A program made the position numbers and the translations under genes. From the NCBI GenBank assembly GCA_040219235.1, contig JAVJSV010000011.1:992001-1056000 (forward strand): 64,000 nt of DNA, read 5' to 3'. Positions 44,847 through 53,100 of the stretch are shown piece after piece; the first letter of the stretch is position 1, and every line of letters starts with the position of its first letter. The notes beneath the pieces were generated by a model. That model did no database searches, was not told the DNA's origin, and worked only from the letters and a program-made list of their open reading frames with translations. This stretch comes from Rhodospirillaceae bacterium. GTDB lineage: Bacteria; Pseudomonadota; Alphaproteobacteria; Rhodospirillales; Rhodospirillaceae.

Positions 44847-45401
44847 TTACTTCGCTTCCGGTTTAAACCGCCATTCGCGCCAGCGTTTGCCATCGCGGTG
44901 TTCAAACACCACCAGGGTTTTGATCGACCGCCGCCCGCCGTCTTCGGTTTCAAAAAAGTCTTCTTCAATCTGCACCAGGGTGTTGTCGGTCAGGCCCCAT
45001 TTGTACACGTTGGCCCCCAGCCATTTGCCGGTGCCAAACACGCCGCCCACGGCCTCGCGCACCTGGGCGATGCCCTTCACGCGTTCTTCCGCGCCCTCGG
45101 CGGTGATTTCGTACATGGTGAATTCTTCGTCCAGACCTTGCAGCGCGCCTTCAATGTCCATGGCCTGAAACGACGCCTCTGATTTGGCGATGATCTCGGC
45201 GTAGGGGTTGTCGTCTTCATAAAACCGGCTTTGGGCATGTTCAAAACCGCCAGCCGTGATTTCCGTGCTTTCGGTTGTCTCGCTGTTGTCGCTGTGGTCC
45301 TCGGCGGGGTCGGTGTCGCAGGCGGCAACGGCAACCAGGGCAGAAACAACCACCAAACTCCGGGTGAACCGGCTGAAGCATTTTAACGTGTTGAGCAGCA
45401 T
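44847..45401 (-). CDS. Putative lipoprotein with SnoaL/NTF2-like domain
   Basis: 184 aa. Lipoprotein signal peptide with lipobox 'VAVAAC' (Cys29), an acidic Ser/Thr linker (30-55), then an NTF2/SnoaL/DUF4440-like fold ('IIAKSEASFQAMDIEGALQG', 'TLVVFEHRDGKRWREWRFKP'). Starts 9 bp after the neighbouring reductase-like gene, so the two form an operon. Substrate unknown. Confidence 0.7.
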   Translation of the reverse strand: MLLNTLKCFSRFTRSLVVVSALVAVAACDTDPAEDHSDNSETTESTEITAGGFEHAQSRFYEDDNPYAEIIAKSEASFQAMDIEGALQGLDEEFTMYEITAEGAEERVKGIAQVREAVGGVFGTGKWLGANVYKWGLTDNTLVQIEEDFFETEDGGRRSIKTLVVFEHRDGKRWREWRFKPEAK

Positions 45402-45410
45402 GGGACTCTC

Positions 45411-46253
45411 CTACTTCTTCTGTGTGGCGAGAAATTTCTCAATCTCGGCCTGCGGATTCATAATGGTGTCGGAATACAAACCAATGGCTTGGTTCAAATA
45501 GTCCGGCCCTTGCAAGTGATCGAGGATGAAGGCGGCGAAGTCTGCATAGGTGATGATGCGTGCGCCGGGCGTATCGTTGGTGGTGTTGAATTGCATGTCC
45601 CCACGCGCCGGTTCTTCCACCATGAAGCCGGGGCGCAGCAAAATGTACTCCAGCCCGCTGGCGGCAATCATCTCTTCCATCTCGTACATGTCGTTGTACA
45701 AGTGCCGCGCATTCCACCGCCACATCTCGGTCATGTGGTTTGGTGTCGGCCCGAGTCCTGGCCCCGGCGCTGGTTTGGGCGCGTTGACATCGGCGCGATG
45801 TTCCACCCCGGTGGAGCTGGCCATGATCAACCGCGCATTACCTTTGCTCTTCATGGCGGCGATCAGGTTGGTGGCCATCACCGTGTAAATGTCCACCGGG
45901 CCGACTTCCGCCATGGGGTCGTCAGGCGCGCCGCGTCCCACCATGGAAACAACCACTTCATCGCCGTTCAGCATGTTTTCCAGTGAGGCGCGGTCGCGCA
46001 CATCGCCCTCAAACATCTCAAGGTTCTCGTGTTCAATGCCCAGCTTCGACGGCGTGCGGGCCAGGCCCTTAATTTTGTATCCGGCGGCGAGACCCTGGCG
46101 GATAATTTCCCGGCCCGAGCGCGACGTCGCGCCGATCAGCGCGATGGTCGGCTTATCGCCCCGGGCGTCGCTGCGATCTTGGGCCAATGCGCCGCGCGAT
46201 ACAGCGACGGTGATCACTGCGGCGGATGCGTATAAGAAACCCCTGCGGTGCAT
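45411..46253 (-). CDS. Tat-exported NAD(P)-binding SDR-like (NmrA/atypical) protein
   Basis: 280 aa from ATG 46253. The N-terminus 'MHRRGFLYASAAVITVAVSR' followed by 'GALAQ' is a twin-arginine signal (RRGFL). The mature part begins 'KPTIALIGATSRSGREIIRQ', a nucleotide-binding TGxxGxxG-like loop, and continues 'KIKGLARTPSKL' and 'LEMFEGDVRDRASLENMLNG', as in NmrA-like atypical SDRs. Export of a folded, cofactor-bearing protein fits Tat. Reaction unknown. Confidence 0.8.
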   Translation of the reverse strand: MHRRGFLYASAAVITVAVSRGALAQDRSDARGDKPTIALIGATSRSGREIIRQGLAAGYKIKGLARTPSKLGIEHENLEMFEGDVRDRASLENMLNGDEVVVSMVGRGAPDDPMAEVGPVDIYTVMATNLIAAMKSKGNARLIMASSTGVEHRADVNAPKPAPGPGLGPTPNHMTEMWRWNARHLYNDMYEMEEMIAASGLEYILLRPGFMVEEPARGDMQFNTTNDTPGARIITYADFAAFILDHLQGPDYLNQAIGLYSDTIMNPQAEIEKFLATQKK

Positions 46254-46468
46254 AATAAATCCTTTCCAAGACAGGCTAAATGCCCGCCAACATGATCTTA
46301 GAGGATTCTGCGGCAACAAAGCCATAGGACGGCAAGGGATATGACGGCGGATATGATGGCGGAAATGATGGTGGCCTATCCGTGCAGTGGGTACTGGGGT
46401 TTAGAGGAGGATTGGGTGTTTTAGGAAGTACACTGAGCGCCAGGTTTTCTCCTCTACTGTTTTATTTA

Positions 46469-46501
46469 CCCTGGACCCTCGGGTTAAACCCGAGGGTGAC
46501 A
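46469..46501. repeat. REP-like palindrome, copy 1
   Basis: CCCTGGA-[CCCTCGGGTT/AAACCCGAGGG]-TGACA: a 33-bp unit with a near-perfect GC-rich stem. The second copy (46540-46572) has the same ends in inverted orientation. Similar dispersed palindromes occur in many alphaproteobacterial genomes. Confidence 0.75.
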
Positions 46502-46539
46502 AATCGAGTTATATTTTGCGCCTTTGTTTTACCCCATCC

Positions 46540-46572
46540 TGTCATGCTCGGATTTAGTCCGAGCATCCAGGG
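46540..46572. repeat. REP-like palindrome, copy 2 (inverted)
   Basis: TGTCA-[TGCTCGGA..TCCGAGCA]-TCCAGGG. In the reverse direction it starts CCCTGGA and ends TGACA, as copy 1. Stem bases differ from copy 1 on both strands so that pairing is kept. Confidence 0.75.
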
Positions 46573-46597
46573 CAATAATCACGGTGTGGATTTTAAC

Positions 46598-46639
46598 CGC
46601 GCGGACTCGGCGCAAAAAACCAACGCGCGGACTCGGCGC
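46598..46639. repeat. Direct 16-bp repeat
   Basis: CGCGCGGACTCGGCGC occurs exactly at 46598-46613 and 46624-46639, each followed by an A-rich run. Non-coding, just downstream (minus-strand sense) of the flaF2 terminator. Confidence 0.85.
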
Positions 46640-46642
46640 CAT

Positions 46643-46676
46643 AAAAAAAGGCGTCTCCTTTCGGAAACGCCTCTTT
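46643..46676 (-). terminator. Intrinsic terminator downstream of the second flaF
   Basis: GGCGTTTCC-GAAA-GGAGACGCC followed by seven T on the minus strand. On the plus strand it also ends in a short T-run. It lies 75 bp beyond the flaF-like stop. Confidence 0.85.
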
Positions 46677-46751
46677 TGAGGTTCGCGGACCTGGGCGTCA
46701 GACCAAGCGCTCCCGGGGGAGGGCGGGCCGTTCGCCGCTCAACGAGCGTTG

Positions 46752-47102
46752 TTAGCTCGCTTTGCTTTCCAACAGACCTTCAGCAATCTGAAGGTTGGTG
46801 TTGGCCAGGGCTTCAAGGGTTTTGTCGTTTGAGCCGTCTTGCATTTCAAATGTTTTTTGTGCGACGAAGTGGCTCAACCGGCTCAGATTGGCTTTGACCT
46901 CGGTCGGCAGCGGATTGCCTTCACGCTCGACCAGGGTGCGAATTCCGACCCAGAGTTGCAGATTCTTATCGAGAGCGGCGGCAAGGCGACGCTCGTCTTT
47001 GGTTTCCTGCGCTTGGGAGATCTCAAGAGCGGCCTGGGTGAGGGCGAAGGCGTCCTCTTCAAGCATGCTCATTTCAGTTTTGATGTTCGACATAAATGTC
47101 AT
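46752..47102 (-). CDS. Second FlaF-like protein
   Basis: 116 aa from ATG 47102 with AGGGG upstream. The core 'AFALTQAALEISQAQETKDE' and 'LDKNLQLWVGIRTLVEREG', then 'LPTEVKANLSRLSHFVAQKT', aligns with FlaF at 28594 ('LPPEIKANVMSLSIFVDKQT'). It lacks the FlaF N-terminal 'YAAYSQQ' segment and the long C-terminal tail. It stands alone without flbT, 18 kb from the flagellins, with its own terminator. A separate flagellin-secretion or regulatory role is possible. Confidence 0.75.
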   Translation of the reverse strand: MTFMSNIKTEMSMLEEDAFALTQAALEISQAQETKDERRLAAALDKNLQLWVGIRTLVEREGNPLPTEVKANLSRLSHFVAQKTFEMQDGSNDKTLEALANTNLQIAEGLLESKAS

Positions 47103-47451
47103 CCGTTTTCCCCTATACAAGGATCGTTGATCACAGGCCCGCGGCCTTTTAACGCTTCTAACGTCACCATTTATGCCCCCGGAGTGTTAACAAATGGTTT
47201 TAGTGGGTAAGAAATCGTATGGCGGGCAAAAGAGGCGCGGAAAATGATCTCCGAAATTCCATAAAATCTATTTATAACAGTGACTTATGATTTTTATTTT
47301 CGACTCACGCCGACCTTGAAAAAAGAGCAACAGCGAGGTTTTAGCCTCTCTCAAAGGGCGCAAAAAGGGGCTAATTGGCGGGACTCGGTGGATCAAAATA
47401 GACCCGGAAAGCCCCGCTCATAGGGTGGAGTCGGAATATTTCACGCAACGG
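47103..47451. other. Gene-free gap upstream of the second flaF
   Basis: About 350 bp. It presumably holds the flaF2 promoter, but no convincing promoter, RNA gene or repeat could be picked out; A/T-rich in its middle part (47255-47300). Confidence 0.4.
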
Positions 47452-48024
47452 CTAAAGCGGCTTAGCCACGACTGCAATGAACCAAGGTTTGCGAACGGTA
47501 TGGATAATATCGAACTTTTTTGAAAGCGCTTCAGTCCACCAGTCACCCGACTGGATTGTCAGGTGGGCATTGCGGCCATCTGGCAAAGTCTTTTTGGCGG
47601 CACGTGTTGCGATGTATAAGAAAGCTGCTTTCTCAGCTTTAGTAGCAATGTGCGCAATGACCGAGTCCAGTGCCTCGGGCTCTACGTGCTCTAAGACGTC
47701 AGAACATAAAACGATATCCGCCGCTGGGGGCTCTGCGTTTTTATCGCTGATGGCCGGATCATATTCGTAGACGATCAGGTCGCTACCTTTTTGCCTCAGC
47801 GCTTCTGAAAAAGTGCCCTTACCACATCCATAATCCAAGACAGTTTTGTAACCATTGTCCTGGCTCAGTTGAATAATGTCATTGGCATACTTCCAGCCTG
47901 AATTTCCGTATAACTTGTCCTTGTGGAGCTCTGTGTTTAGGGCTGCATAATCAGACGAAATCAATTCCGGATTAATTTTGTTCTGTTTCACAGTAGATCT
48001 TTCAAGGCATAGGGAGCAAAGCAC
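47452..48024 (-). CDS. Class I SAM-dependent methyltransferase
   Basis: 190 aa. Motif I 'TVLDYGCGKGTFSEALRQKG', then 'VYEYDPAI' and 'ADIVLCSDVLEHVEPEALDS' (motif with H-E/D), typical of Methyltransf_11/23-type small-molecule methyltransferases. GTG start at 48024; a GTG at 47991 would give a shorter protein starting 'MKQNKINPEL'. Moderately AT-rich. Substrate unknown; stands alone between flaF2 and an aminotransferase. Confidence 0.75.
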   Translation of the reverse strand: MLCSLCLERSTVKQNKINPELISSDYAALNTELHKDKLYGNSGWKYANDIIQLSQDNGYKTVLDYGCGKGTFSEALRQKGSDLIVYEYDPAISDKNAEPPAADIVLCSDVLEHVEPEALDSVIAHIATKAEKAAFLYIATRAAKKTLPDGRNAHLTIQSGDWWTEALSKKFDIIHTVRKPWFIAVVAKPL

Positions 48025-48184
48025 AGGCAGTATTGTTGTGTTTATCTCACAGGTATCAACTCAGGATACTTCGTATTTTAACTATAGCGAGCTCAACTGT
48101 AAGATATAAGAAGAACTTCAGAGTGAGTCTTGGAGGTTGCGTCCGTTTTACCAAAAATATGGCTTTGGGCCTTATTGTGCTGAA

Positions 48185-49351
48185 CTAACCAACCAAATAG
48201 TCCCCAATCCGGCGCACGGCTTCTTCGATATTCTCCAAGGATGCTGCGTAAGAAAAGCGGATGAAGTCACCGCCATGAATCCCGAAGCTGGAGCCCGGCA
48301 CAGTGGCCACGCCGGTGTTCTCCAATATCTCGGCCTGGAGTGCTTTGCCCGTACGACCTGTGCCTGCGATGTTGGGGAACACATAAAACGCGCCGCCGGG
48401 CGCGATACACTCAAACCCCGGCAGGGCGTTGAGCAGTGGTACGATAACGCGGCGGCGTTGATCAAACGCGGTCATCATGGTGGTCACGCTGTCTTGCGGT
48501 CCGGTCAGGGCGGCGATGCCGGCAAACTGGGTGGGTGCGTTGACGCAGGAATGGTTGTTGACCGCCAAGCGTGTGATTTTGTCGATCAACGTATCGGGCC
48601 ACACCGAGAAGCCAAGGCGCCAGCCGGTCATCGCGTAGGTTTTGGACCAGCCATCCAGCAGGATGAGACGGTCACGGATCTCTGGTTTGTTCAGAAAGCT
48701 GACGTGGCTGCGCCCGTCATACAGCATGTTGCTGTAAATTTCGTCAGACATAACGGCGATGTCGGGCCAGTCCGCCAGTCCGGCCACCAGGGTGTCCACT
48801 TCGCTTTGCGGGGTTATACCACCGGTTGGGTTGCCCGGTGAGTTGACGATGATCAGGTTGGTGCGCGTGGTGATGTTGGCCAGCACGTCCTCGGCGGAAA
48901 AGGCAAAGTCGTTGTCCATCCGCAGCGGAATCGGCACAGGCGTCGCGCCGGTAAACTCAATCATTGAGCGATAAATCGGAAACCCGGGGTCGGGGTACAT
49001 GATCTCACGGCCGGGTGCGCCAAACATCAGGATGGCGAAAAACATGGTCGGCTTGCCACCGGGCATGATCATTACGTTATCCGGGTTTACTTCGGCGTCA
49101 TGGCGCTTGTACAGATCCGCCGCTACGGCTTCGCGCAGCGGCAGAATACCATTGGCAGGCGTGTAGCCGTGCTGGCCGTCGCGCAGGGCTTTAACTGCCG
49201 CCTCAACAATATGCGCTGGCGTTTTGAAGTCCGGTTGGCCGATGCCGAGGTTGATGATGTCCTGGCCCGCGCGGGCCAGTTGCTCGGCCCGGGCCAAAAC
49301 TTCAAAGGCAGTCTCGGTGCCGAGGCGGCTCATATTTTCGACAAGATTCAT
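48185..49351 (-). CDS. PLP-dependent aminotransferase (class I/II)
   Basis: 388 aa. The aspartate-aminotransferase-type fold I signature is complete: 'INLGIGQPDFKTP', 'VNSPGNPTGG', 'SDEIYSNMLYDG', the PLP lysine in 'DGWSKTYAMTGWRLGF', and 'GAFYVFPN' with 'FIRFSYA' carrying the carboxylate-binding Arg. Substrate not determinable. Its upstream side borders the truncated RHS gene, 75 bp away. Confidence 0.9.
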   Translation of the reverse strand: MNLVENMSRLGTETAFEVLARAEQLARAGQDIINLGIGQPDFKTPAHIVEAAVKALRDGQHGYTPANGILPLREAVAADLYKRHDAEVNPDNVMIMPGGKPTMFFAILMFGAPGREIMYPDPGFPIYRSMIEFTGATPVPIPLRMDNDFAFSAEDVLANITTRTNLIIVNSPGNPTGGITPQSEVDTLVAGLADWPDIAVMSDEIYSNMLYDGRSHVSFLNKPEIRDRLILLDGWSKTYAMTGWRLGFSVWPDTLIDKITRLAVNNHSCVNAPTQFAGIAALTGPQDSVTTMMTAFDQRRRVIVPLLNALPGFECIAPGGAFYVFPNIAGTGRTGKALQAEILENTGVATVPGSSFGIHGGDFIRFSYAASLENIEEAVRRIGDYLVG

Positions 49352-49426
49352 GGCTTTTTGTGTCCCACGTTCACAATGGTGTTTCAGTTTTCAGGCACGG
49401 TCATAGCAAAAAAGCGGGCGGGGTGC

Positions 49427-50910
49427 ATGGTCTCAGTCGTCGCACCTCGGCGACCTTCGGCAACGGGCGCGTTAAAACTTACGACTACGAAGCAGATTCT
49501 GCCCTTAAGTCCATCACCCACCAAAACTTAATCGAGACGTCTCCTGGCGAGGTGCACGATGCAGTGTGGGTCTTCAATTATTCGCCCGCCAATCAAGTGT
49601 CATCGAAGTCCCTGCCGATCGATTTTATTTATAGAACCGCCAGCGCGGTGGATGATGACTATGTCGTCAACGGCCTCAACCAGTATACTGCCATCAAAGG
49701 CCAAGCCGTTACCTACGATGCCAACGGCAACCTCATCACCTCCGGCATCTGGGCGTATACCTACGATGCAGAAAACCGCCTCGTTACTGCCACCAATGGG
49801 CTAATTACGGCCACCTATGTTTATGGCCCGCTGGATCGGCGTATTGCCAAAACGGTCACCACCTCTGGCGGCAACCCAGTTGAAACCCGTTATCTCTATG
49901 CGGGTAGTGATGTCATTGCAGAGTTTACGGGTGGTGGCACATTGCTGCGGCAATATGTCCATGGCCCGCAGGTGGATGAGCCGGTGGTCATGCTTGATCC
50001 CACCCAGCCTGTCGCCGATGAACAGGTGCAGTATTATCATGCCGACCATGCGGGCACCGTGGTGGCCACCTCAGACAATGTGGGCAACCTGGCGGAGAAA
50101 TACTCTTACTCGTCCTTTGGGGAAGTAGGCATAGAGGGGGTGGAAGGCAACCCCTATCGCTTCGCGGGCCGACGTCTGGACCCGGAAACAGGCCTCTATT
50201 TCTACCGTGCACGGTACTATAACGCGTCCCTCGGACGCTTCCTGCAGATCGACCCCATCGGCTATCAAGACAGCATGGGATTGTATCAATATGCCCTGAA
50301 TGATCCGCTTAATAGGATTGATCCCAGCGGAACACTAGTCATATGGGTAGAAGCTGATGCAATTGCAAACCTTGGCGTAACACCTGTTGAGGTCAATGGT
50401 TCGACGGGCTTTTACTTAAGTATACCTACGTCAAGAGGGCAGAAATTTAGTTTTGGGCCATATGTTGCTGGCGGTGCTGGTCTGGGCGTGCACGACGGTG
50501 TAGCTGCAGATTTTGGTTTTCTACAGGGCGATGTGCGAGATTTCCAAGGTCCTTCAGTTGAAGTCTCTGGTGATTTCGGAATATTTGGTTTTGGCGCGCA
50601 GCTTCCTCTAAATTCAGATGGTAAACCTATTGGAGACAAATTAGGATTTTCGGCAGGGTTTGGCCCGCAGATTGGTGGGTCGATATTGGTGAAGAATACT
50701 GAAGTGTTCCCGTGGGCAGGCTTTGACCCATCTACCGAAAGCAATAGTACAGACAGTGGCAGTTCTAATAGTGAAGGCACAGCAGGCAATAGTAGTGTTT
50801 CGTCTACGGTGAATGTAGGAAATGTAATGCAAGGTGCAAATGATAGGCGTGACGCAAACCAAATTTCTGGCTCAGTTTGTATCCGTTTGCGCGCAGCGCT
50901 TTGTTTTTAG
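49427..50910 (+). pseudogene. 5'-truncated RHS-repeat gene with variable C-terminal tip
   Basis: The RHS reading frame starts abruptly at 49427 ('LSRRTSATFGNGRVKTYDYE') and lacks the thousands of bases that normally precede it; any ATG/GTG upstream encodes non-RHS sequence. YD-repeats ('YDANGNLITSGIWAYTYDAE'), then the core-end 'RYYNASLGRFLQIDPIGYQD', 'YQYALNDPLNRIDPSG' mark the tip junction. The ~190-residue tip is Gly/Ser/Asn-rich ('FGFGAQLPLNSDGKPIGDKL'), AT-rich and unrecognised. Probably not expressed as a secreted toxin without its N-terminus. Confidence 0.8.
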
Positions 50911-51004
50911 TAACTCAGCTAACGATGTCAAAAATGTGTTTTTGCTATAAGTTCAGTGATGTTCGTGGCCTATGAGTTGAATTACTAAATTGAGGAATAC
51001 CTAA

Positions 51005-51262
51005 ATGTCTAAGGAGCGCAGGTTATCTATTTATTGGCGAGTAGTTCAGATAGAACGGGAAAAAAATAAAATTTTTCTGCTTTTTAAGTACTATATTATT
51101 GCCTTAGTCATGGGCCTAATCGCTTATGTTGAATACCTGTTTGTTGATATAGAAATGCTGCCGACGGTTATATTGTTGTCATGGATAATATTTGCGGTTA
51201 TTTTCGGTGTATTGAATTTCAGACATTATTATCGACAGTTGAAAAAAGAAGAGAACGCATGA
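51005..51262 (+). CDS. Small two-helix membrane protein, candidate immunity partner of the RHS tip
   Basis: 85 aa. Two hydrophobic segments, about 25-43 ('LLFKYYIIALVMGLIAYVEY') and 51-70 ('MLPTVILLSWIIFAVIFGVL'), flanked by charged ends. GAGGA lies about 10 bp before the ATG. It sits 94 bp after the RHS tip stop, where Rhs loci keep their immunity gene, and shares the AT-rich composition of the tip. No family recognised; the immunity role is inferred from place only. Confidence 0.45.
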   Translation: MSKERRLSIYWRVVQIEREKNKIFLLFKYYIIALVMGLIAYVEYLFVDIEMLPTVILLSWIIFAVIFGVLNFRHYYRQLKKEENA

Positions 51263-51271
51263 CTCTAATGG

Positions 51272-51803
51272 GCCGGGGGCTCCAGTCTCCGGGTGATCTT
51301 CGAGCATGACGCCCTCAACCGCATGTCTGAAATCTGCGAGGCGGATACGCCTGCCGAACATACAGCCATTGTCTGTACCGATCCGGACTCTTACGTAAGC
51401 TATCTCTACGATGGTCTCAGTCGTCGCACCTCGGCGACCTTCGGCAATGGGCGCGTTAAAACTTACGACTACGAAGCAGATTCTGCCCTTAAGTCCATCA
51501 CCCATCAAAACTTGATTGAGACCTCCCCGGGTGAAACGCACGACGCCGTGTGGGCCTTCAATTACACACCGGCCAATCAGGTCTCTTCTAAGTCCCTGCC
51601 GTTGGATTTTATCTACAGAACCGCCAGCGCGGTGGATGATGACTATGTCGTCAACGGCCTCAACCAGTATACCGCCATCAAAGGCCAAGCCGTTACCTAC
51701 GATGCCAATGGCAATCTCACAACGTCTGGCATCTGGGCGTATACCTACGATGCAGAAAACCGCCTGATTACCGCCACCTATGTTTATGGCCCGTTAGATC
51801 GGC
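51272..51803 (+). pseudogene. Orphan RHS core fragment (second copy)
   Basis: Carries RHS sequence 'VIFEHDALNRMSEICEADTP' and 'YLYDGLSRRTSATFGNG', then repeats the first copy: 51411-51803 is nearly identical to 49427-49840, minus 21 bp. It diverges right after 'YVYGPLDR' into AT-rich sequence without RHS features. No start codon with a ribosome binding site and no tip. Typical of a displaced Rhs core fragment left after recombination. Confidence 0.8.
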
Positions 51804-51871
51804 CATTTTTCGTTTGCCTAACTTATTCAAATAAACTGTTTTGTAATTTCCAGCATAAGAGAATTATAACA

Positions 51872-51879
51872 ATTAAATT
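51872..51879. repeat. Target site duplication, left (ATTAAATT)
   Basis: ATTAAATT directly precedes the left end of the IS1595-type element and recurs at 53915-53922 directly after its right end. Eight bp is the usual duplication length for this family. Confidence 0.88.
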
Positions 51880-51907
51880 CAGGTTTATCCCCTTGAAACA
51901 CGGTGGG
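51880..51907 (+). repeat. Left terminal inverted repeat of the IS1595-type element
   Basis: Shares TTATCCCCTTGA, CACGGT and GG at equal spacing with the right end; the outermost five bases differ. Confidence 0.85.
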
Positions 51908-51943
51908 ATTCACTTTCTACTTCCATGGGTGTAAGGTGTGGGA

Positions 51944-52882
51944 ATGTCAAAAACCGCTGCAATTGTACGCTATGACGGTCCGGCGCTAGCCGGACACTCT
52001 ATGGATGTGGCCGATTTGGCTCCAGCCCTTCTGGCATTGTCGGGACTCGTCAAAACCGCCAACAGAAAATTCAACGGCGGTCGGTCGTCGGTAAAAGTTT
52101 TGGTGAACGTCGATACTGAACAACAGTGCTTTCAGTTTTATATTGAGATTGCACAGACCCTTCTCCAGCAGGCCGCCCTTCTTGTTCAAGACGAACGCGT
52201 TGCAACAGCCAAAGAAATTGCCGAATGGATTGGTTTAATCGGTGGGACCGCCTTAAGTGGCGGCGGCATTTTTCAACTTTATAAGTGGCTTGCTAAGAAC
52301 AAGGTTTCATCCCTGGAGCAGCTTGAAATTCAGGAGGGGGACGACAACGTAATCCTAAAGAATGTCAACAATAGCGGATCAATTACCGTCAATAAGAACA
52401 CGTACCTGATGATGGGTGAGCCGTCCGTACTTAAGAATGTGAAATCGGTCATTAAACCGCTAACAGGAACGGGCTACGAGAAACTTCAATTTGAACATGA
52501 CGATGTCGTGAGTGAAGAAATATCGGTGGCCGAAGGAATTGAAATGGATGGAATGGAGTTCGGGCTTCAAGAGCCGCAAGAGCGTGTGAATAAAACTACT
52601 TTCCCGGCTAAAGTTAAGGTTAAGAAACCGGACCTTATCGGAGATTCAAAATGGTCTGTAATCTTCGATAAGACTATAGATGTTAAGGTCGAGGATGCTG
52701 AATGGTTGGATCGCTTCCATGCCAATGAGGTGCAGGTGCCTGCTGGCAGCTACCTTTCTGTTGACCTAAGAATTGAGATACGATTGGACGACAAGAACGA
52801 CCCGGTAGGGGATCCGAGTTATTTTGTATCTACCGTTCATGATGTTATTCCGCCCGCTAAGCAGGATGATTTGTTCGACTAA
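51944..52882 (+). CDS. Unrecognised passenger protein of the IS1595-type element
   Basis: 312 aa from ATG 51944 (a GTG 6 bp upstream is possible). Starts 'MSKTAAIVRYDGPALAGHSM' followed by 'DVADLAPALLALSGLVKTAN', which reads as a conserved family start. Residues ~95-118 ('EWIGLIGGTALSGGGIFQLY') are hydrophobic and glycine-rich and may enter or touch a membrane. The C-terminal half is beta-rich and charged ('KWSVIFDKTIDVKVEDAEWL'). No enzymatic motif is visible. Its stop overlaps the next start (TAATG). It lies inside the element boundaries, so it moves with it. Function unknown; a defence or stress role would be speculation. Confidence 0.75.
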   Translation: MSKTAAIVRYDGPALAGHSMDVADLAPALLALSGLVKTANRKFNGGRSSVKVLVNVDTEQQCFQFYIEIAQTLLQQAALLVQDERVATAKEIAEWIGLIGGTALSGGGIFQLYKWLAKNKVSSLEQLEIQEGDDNVILKNVNNSGSITVNKNTYLMMGEPSVLKNVKSVIKPLTGTGYEKLQFEHDDVVSEEISVAEGIEMDGMEFGLQEPQERVNKTTFPAKVKVKKPDLIGDSKWSVIFDKTIDVKVEDAEWLDRFHANEVQVPAGSYLSVDLRIEIRLDDKNDPVGDPSYFVSTVHDVIPPAKQDDLFD

Positions 52883-53100
52883 TGCCACGAATTACGCTCA
52901 AAAAGGCCCTGAAAGAGGGTAAACTCGACCAGTTCATCTCCGAACACGACAAGGACGGTGATGGAGACGTTGACGAGTTCGACGCTGCTATTTCTTCAAT
53001 GGTTCAAAAGTCGAAAGCAACTCAGGGAACATCGTCTCAGGACACTTCCGGCGATTGTGACGAAACTCAAACTCGTCCGCGTAAAGATCAAGGTACTTAG
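52882..53100 (+). CDS. EF-hand miniprotein, second passenger gene
   Basis: 72 aa. Contains one canonical EF-hand calcium loop, Asp23-x-Asp25-x-Asp27-Gly28-x-Val30-Asp31-x-x-Asp34, between short helices ('LKEGKLDQFISEH' and 'EFDAAISSMVQK'). Translationally coupled to the 312 aa gene through TAATG, and its last 113 bp run antisense to the transposase end. The tail (45-72) is Ser/Thr/Gln-rich and may be encoded by transposase-derived sequence. Single EF-hand proteins normally need to pair, so a dimer or a partner is likely. Confidence 0.65.
   Translation: MPRITLKKALKEGKLDQFISEHDKDGDGDVDEFDAAISSMVQKSKATQGTSSQDTSGDCDETQTRPRKDQGT

Noticed and set aside
46382-46897. 171-codon open frame on the plus strand
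   Set aside because: It spans the REP-like palindromes, the direct repeat, the flaF2 terminator and the antisense of flaF2; no ribosome binding site or family resemblance.
47103-47451. Possible tRNA or small RNA in the gap before flaF2
   Set aside because: No cloverleaf or terminator-ended hairpin could be recognised.
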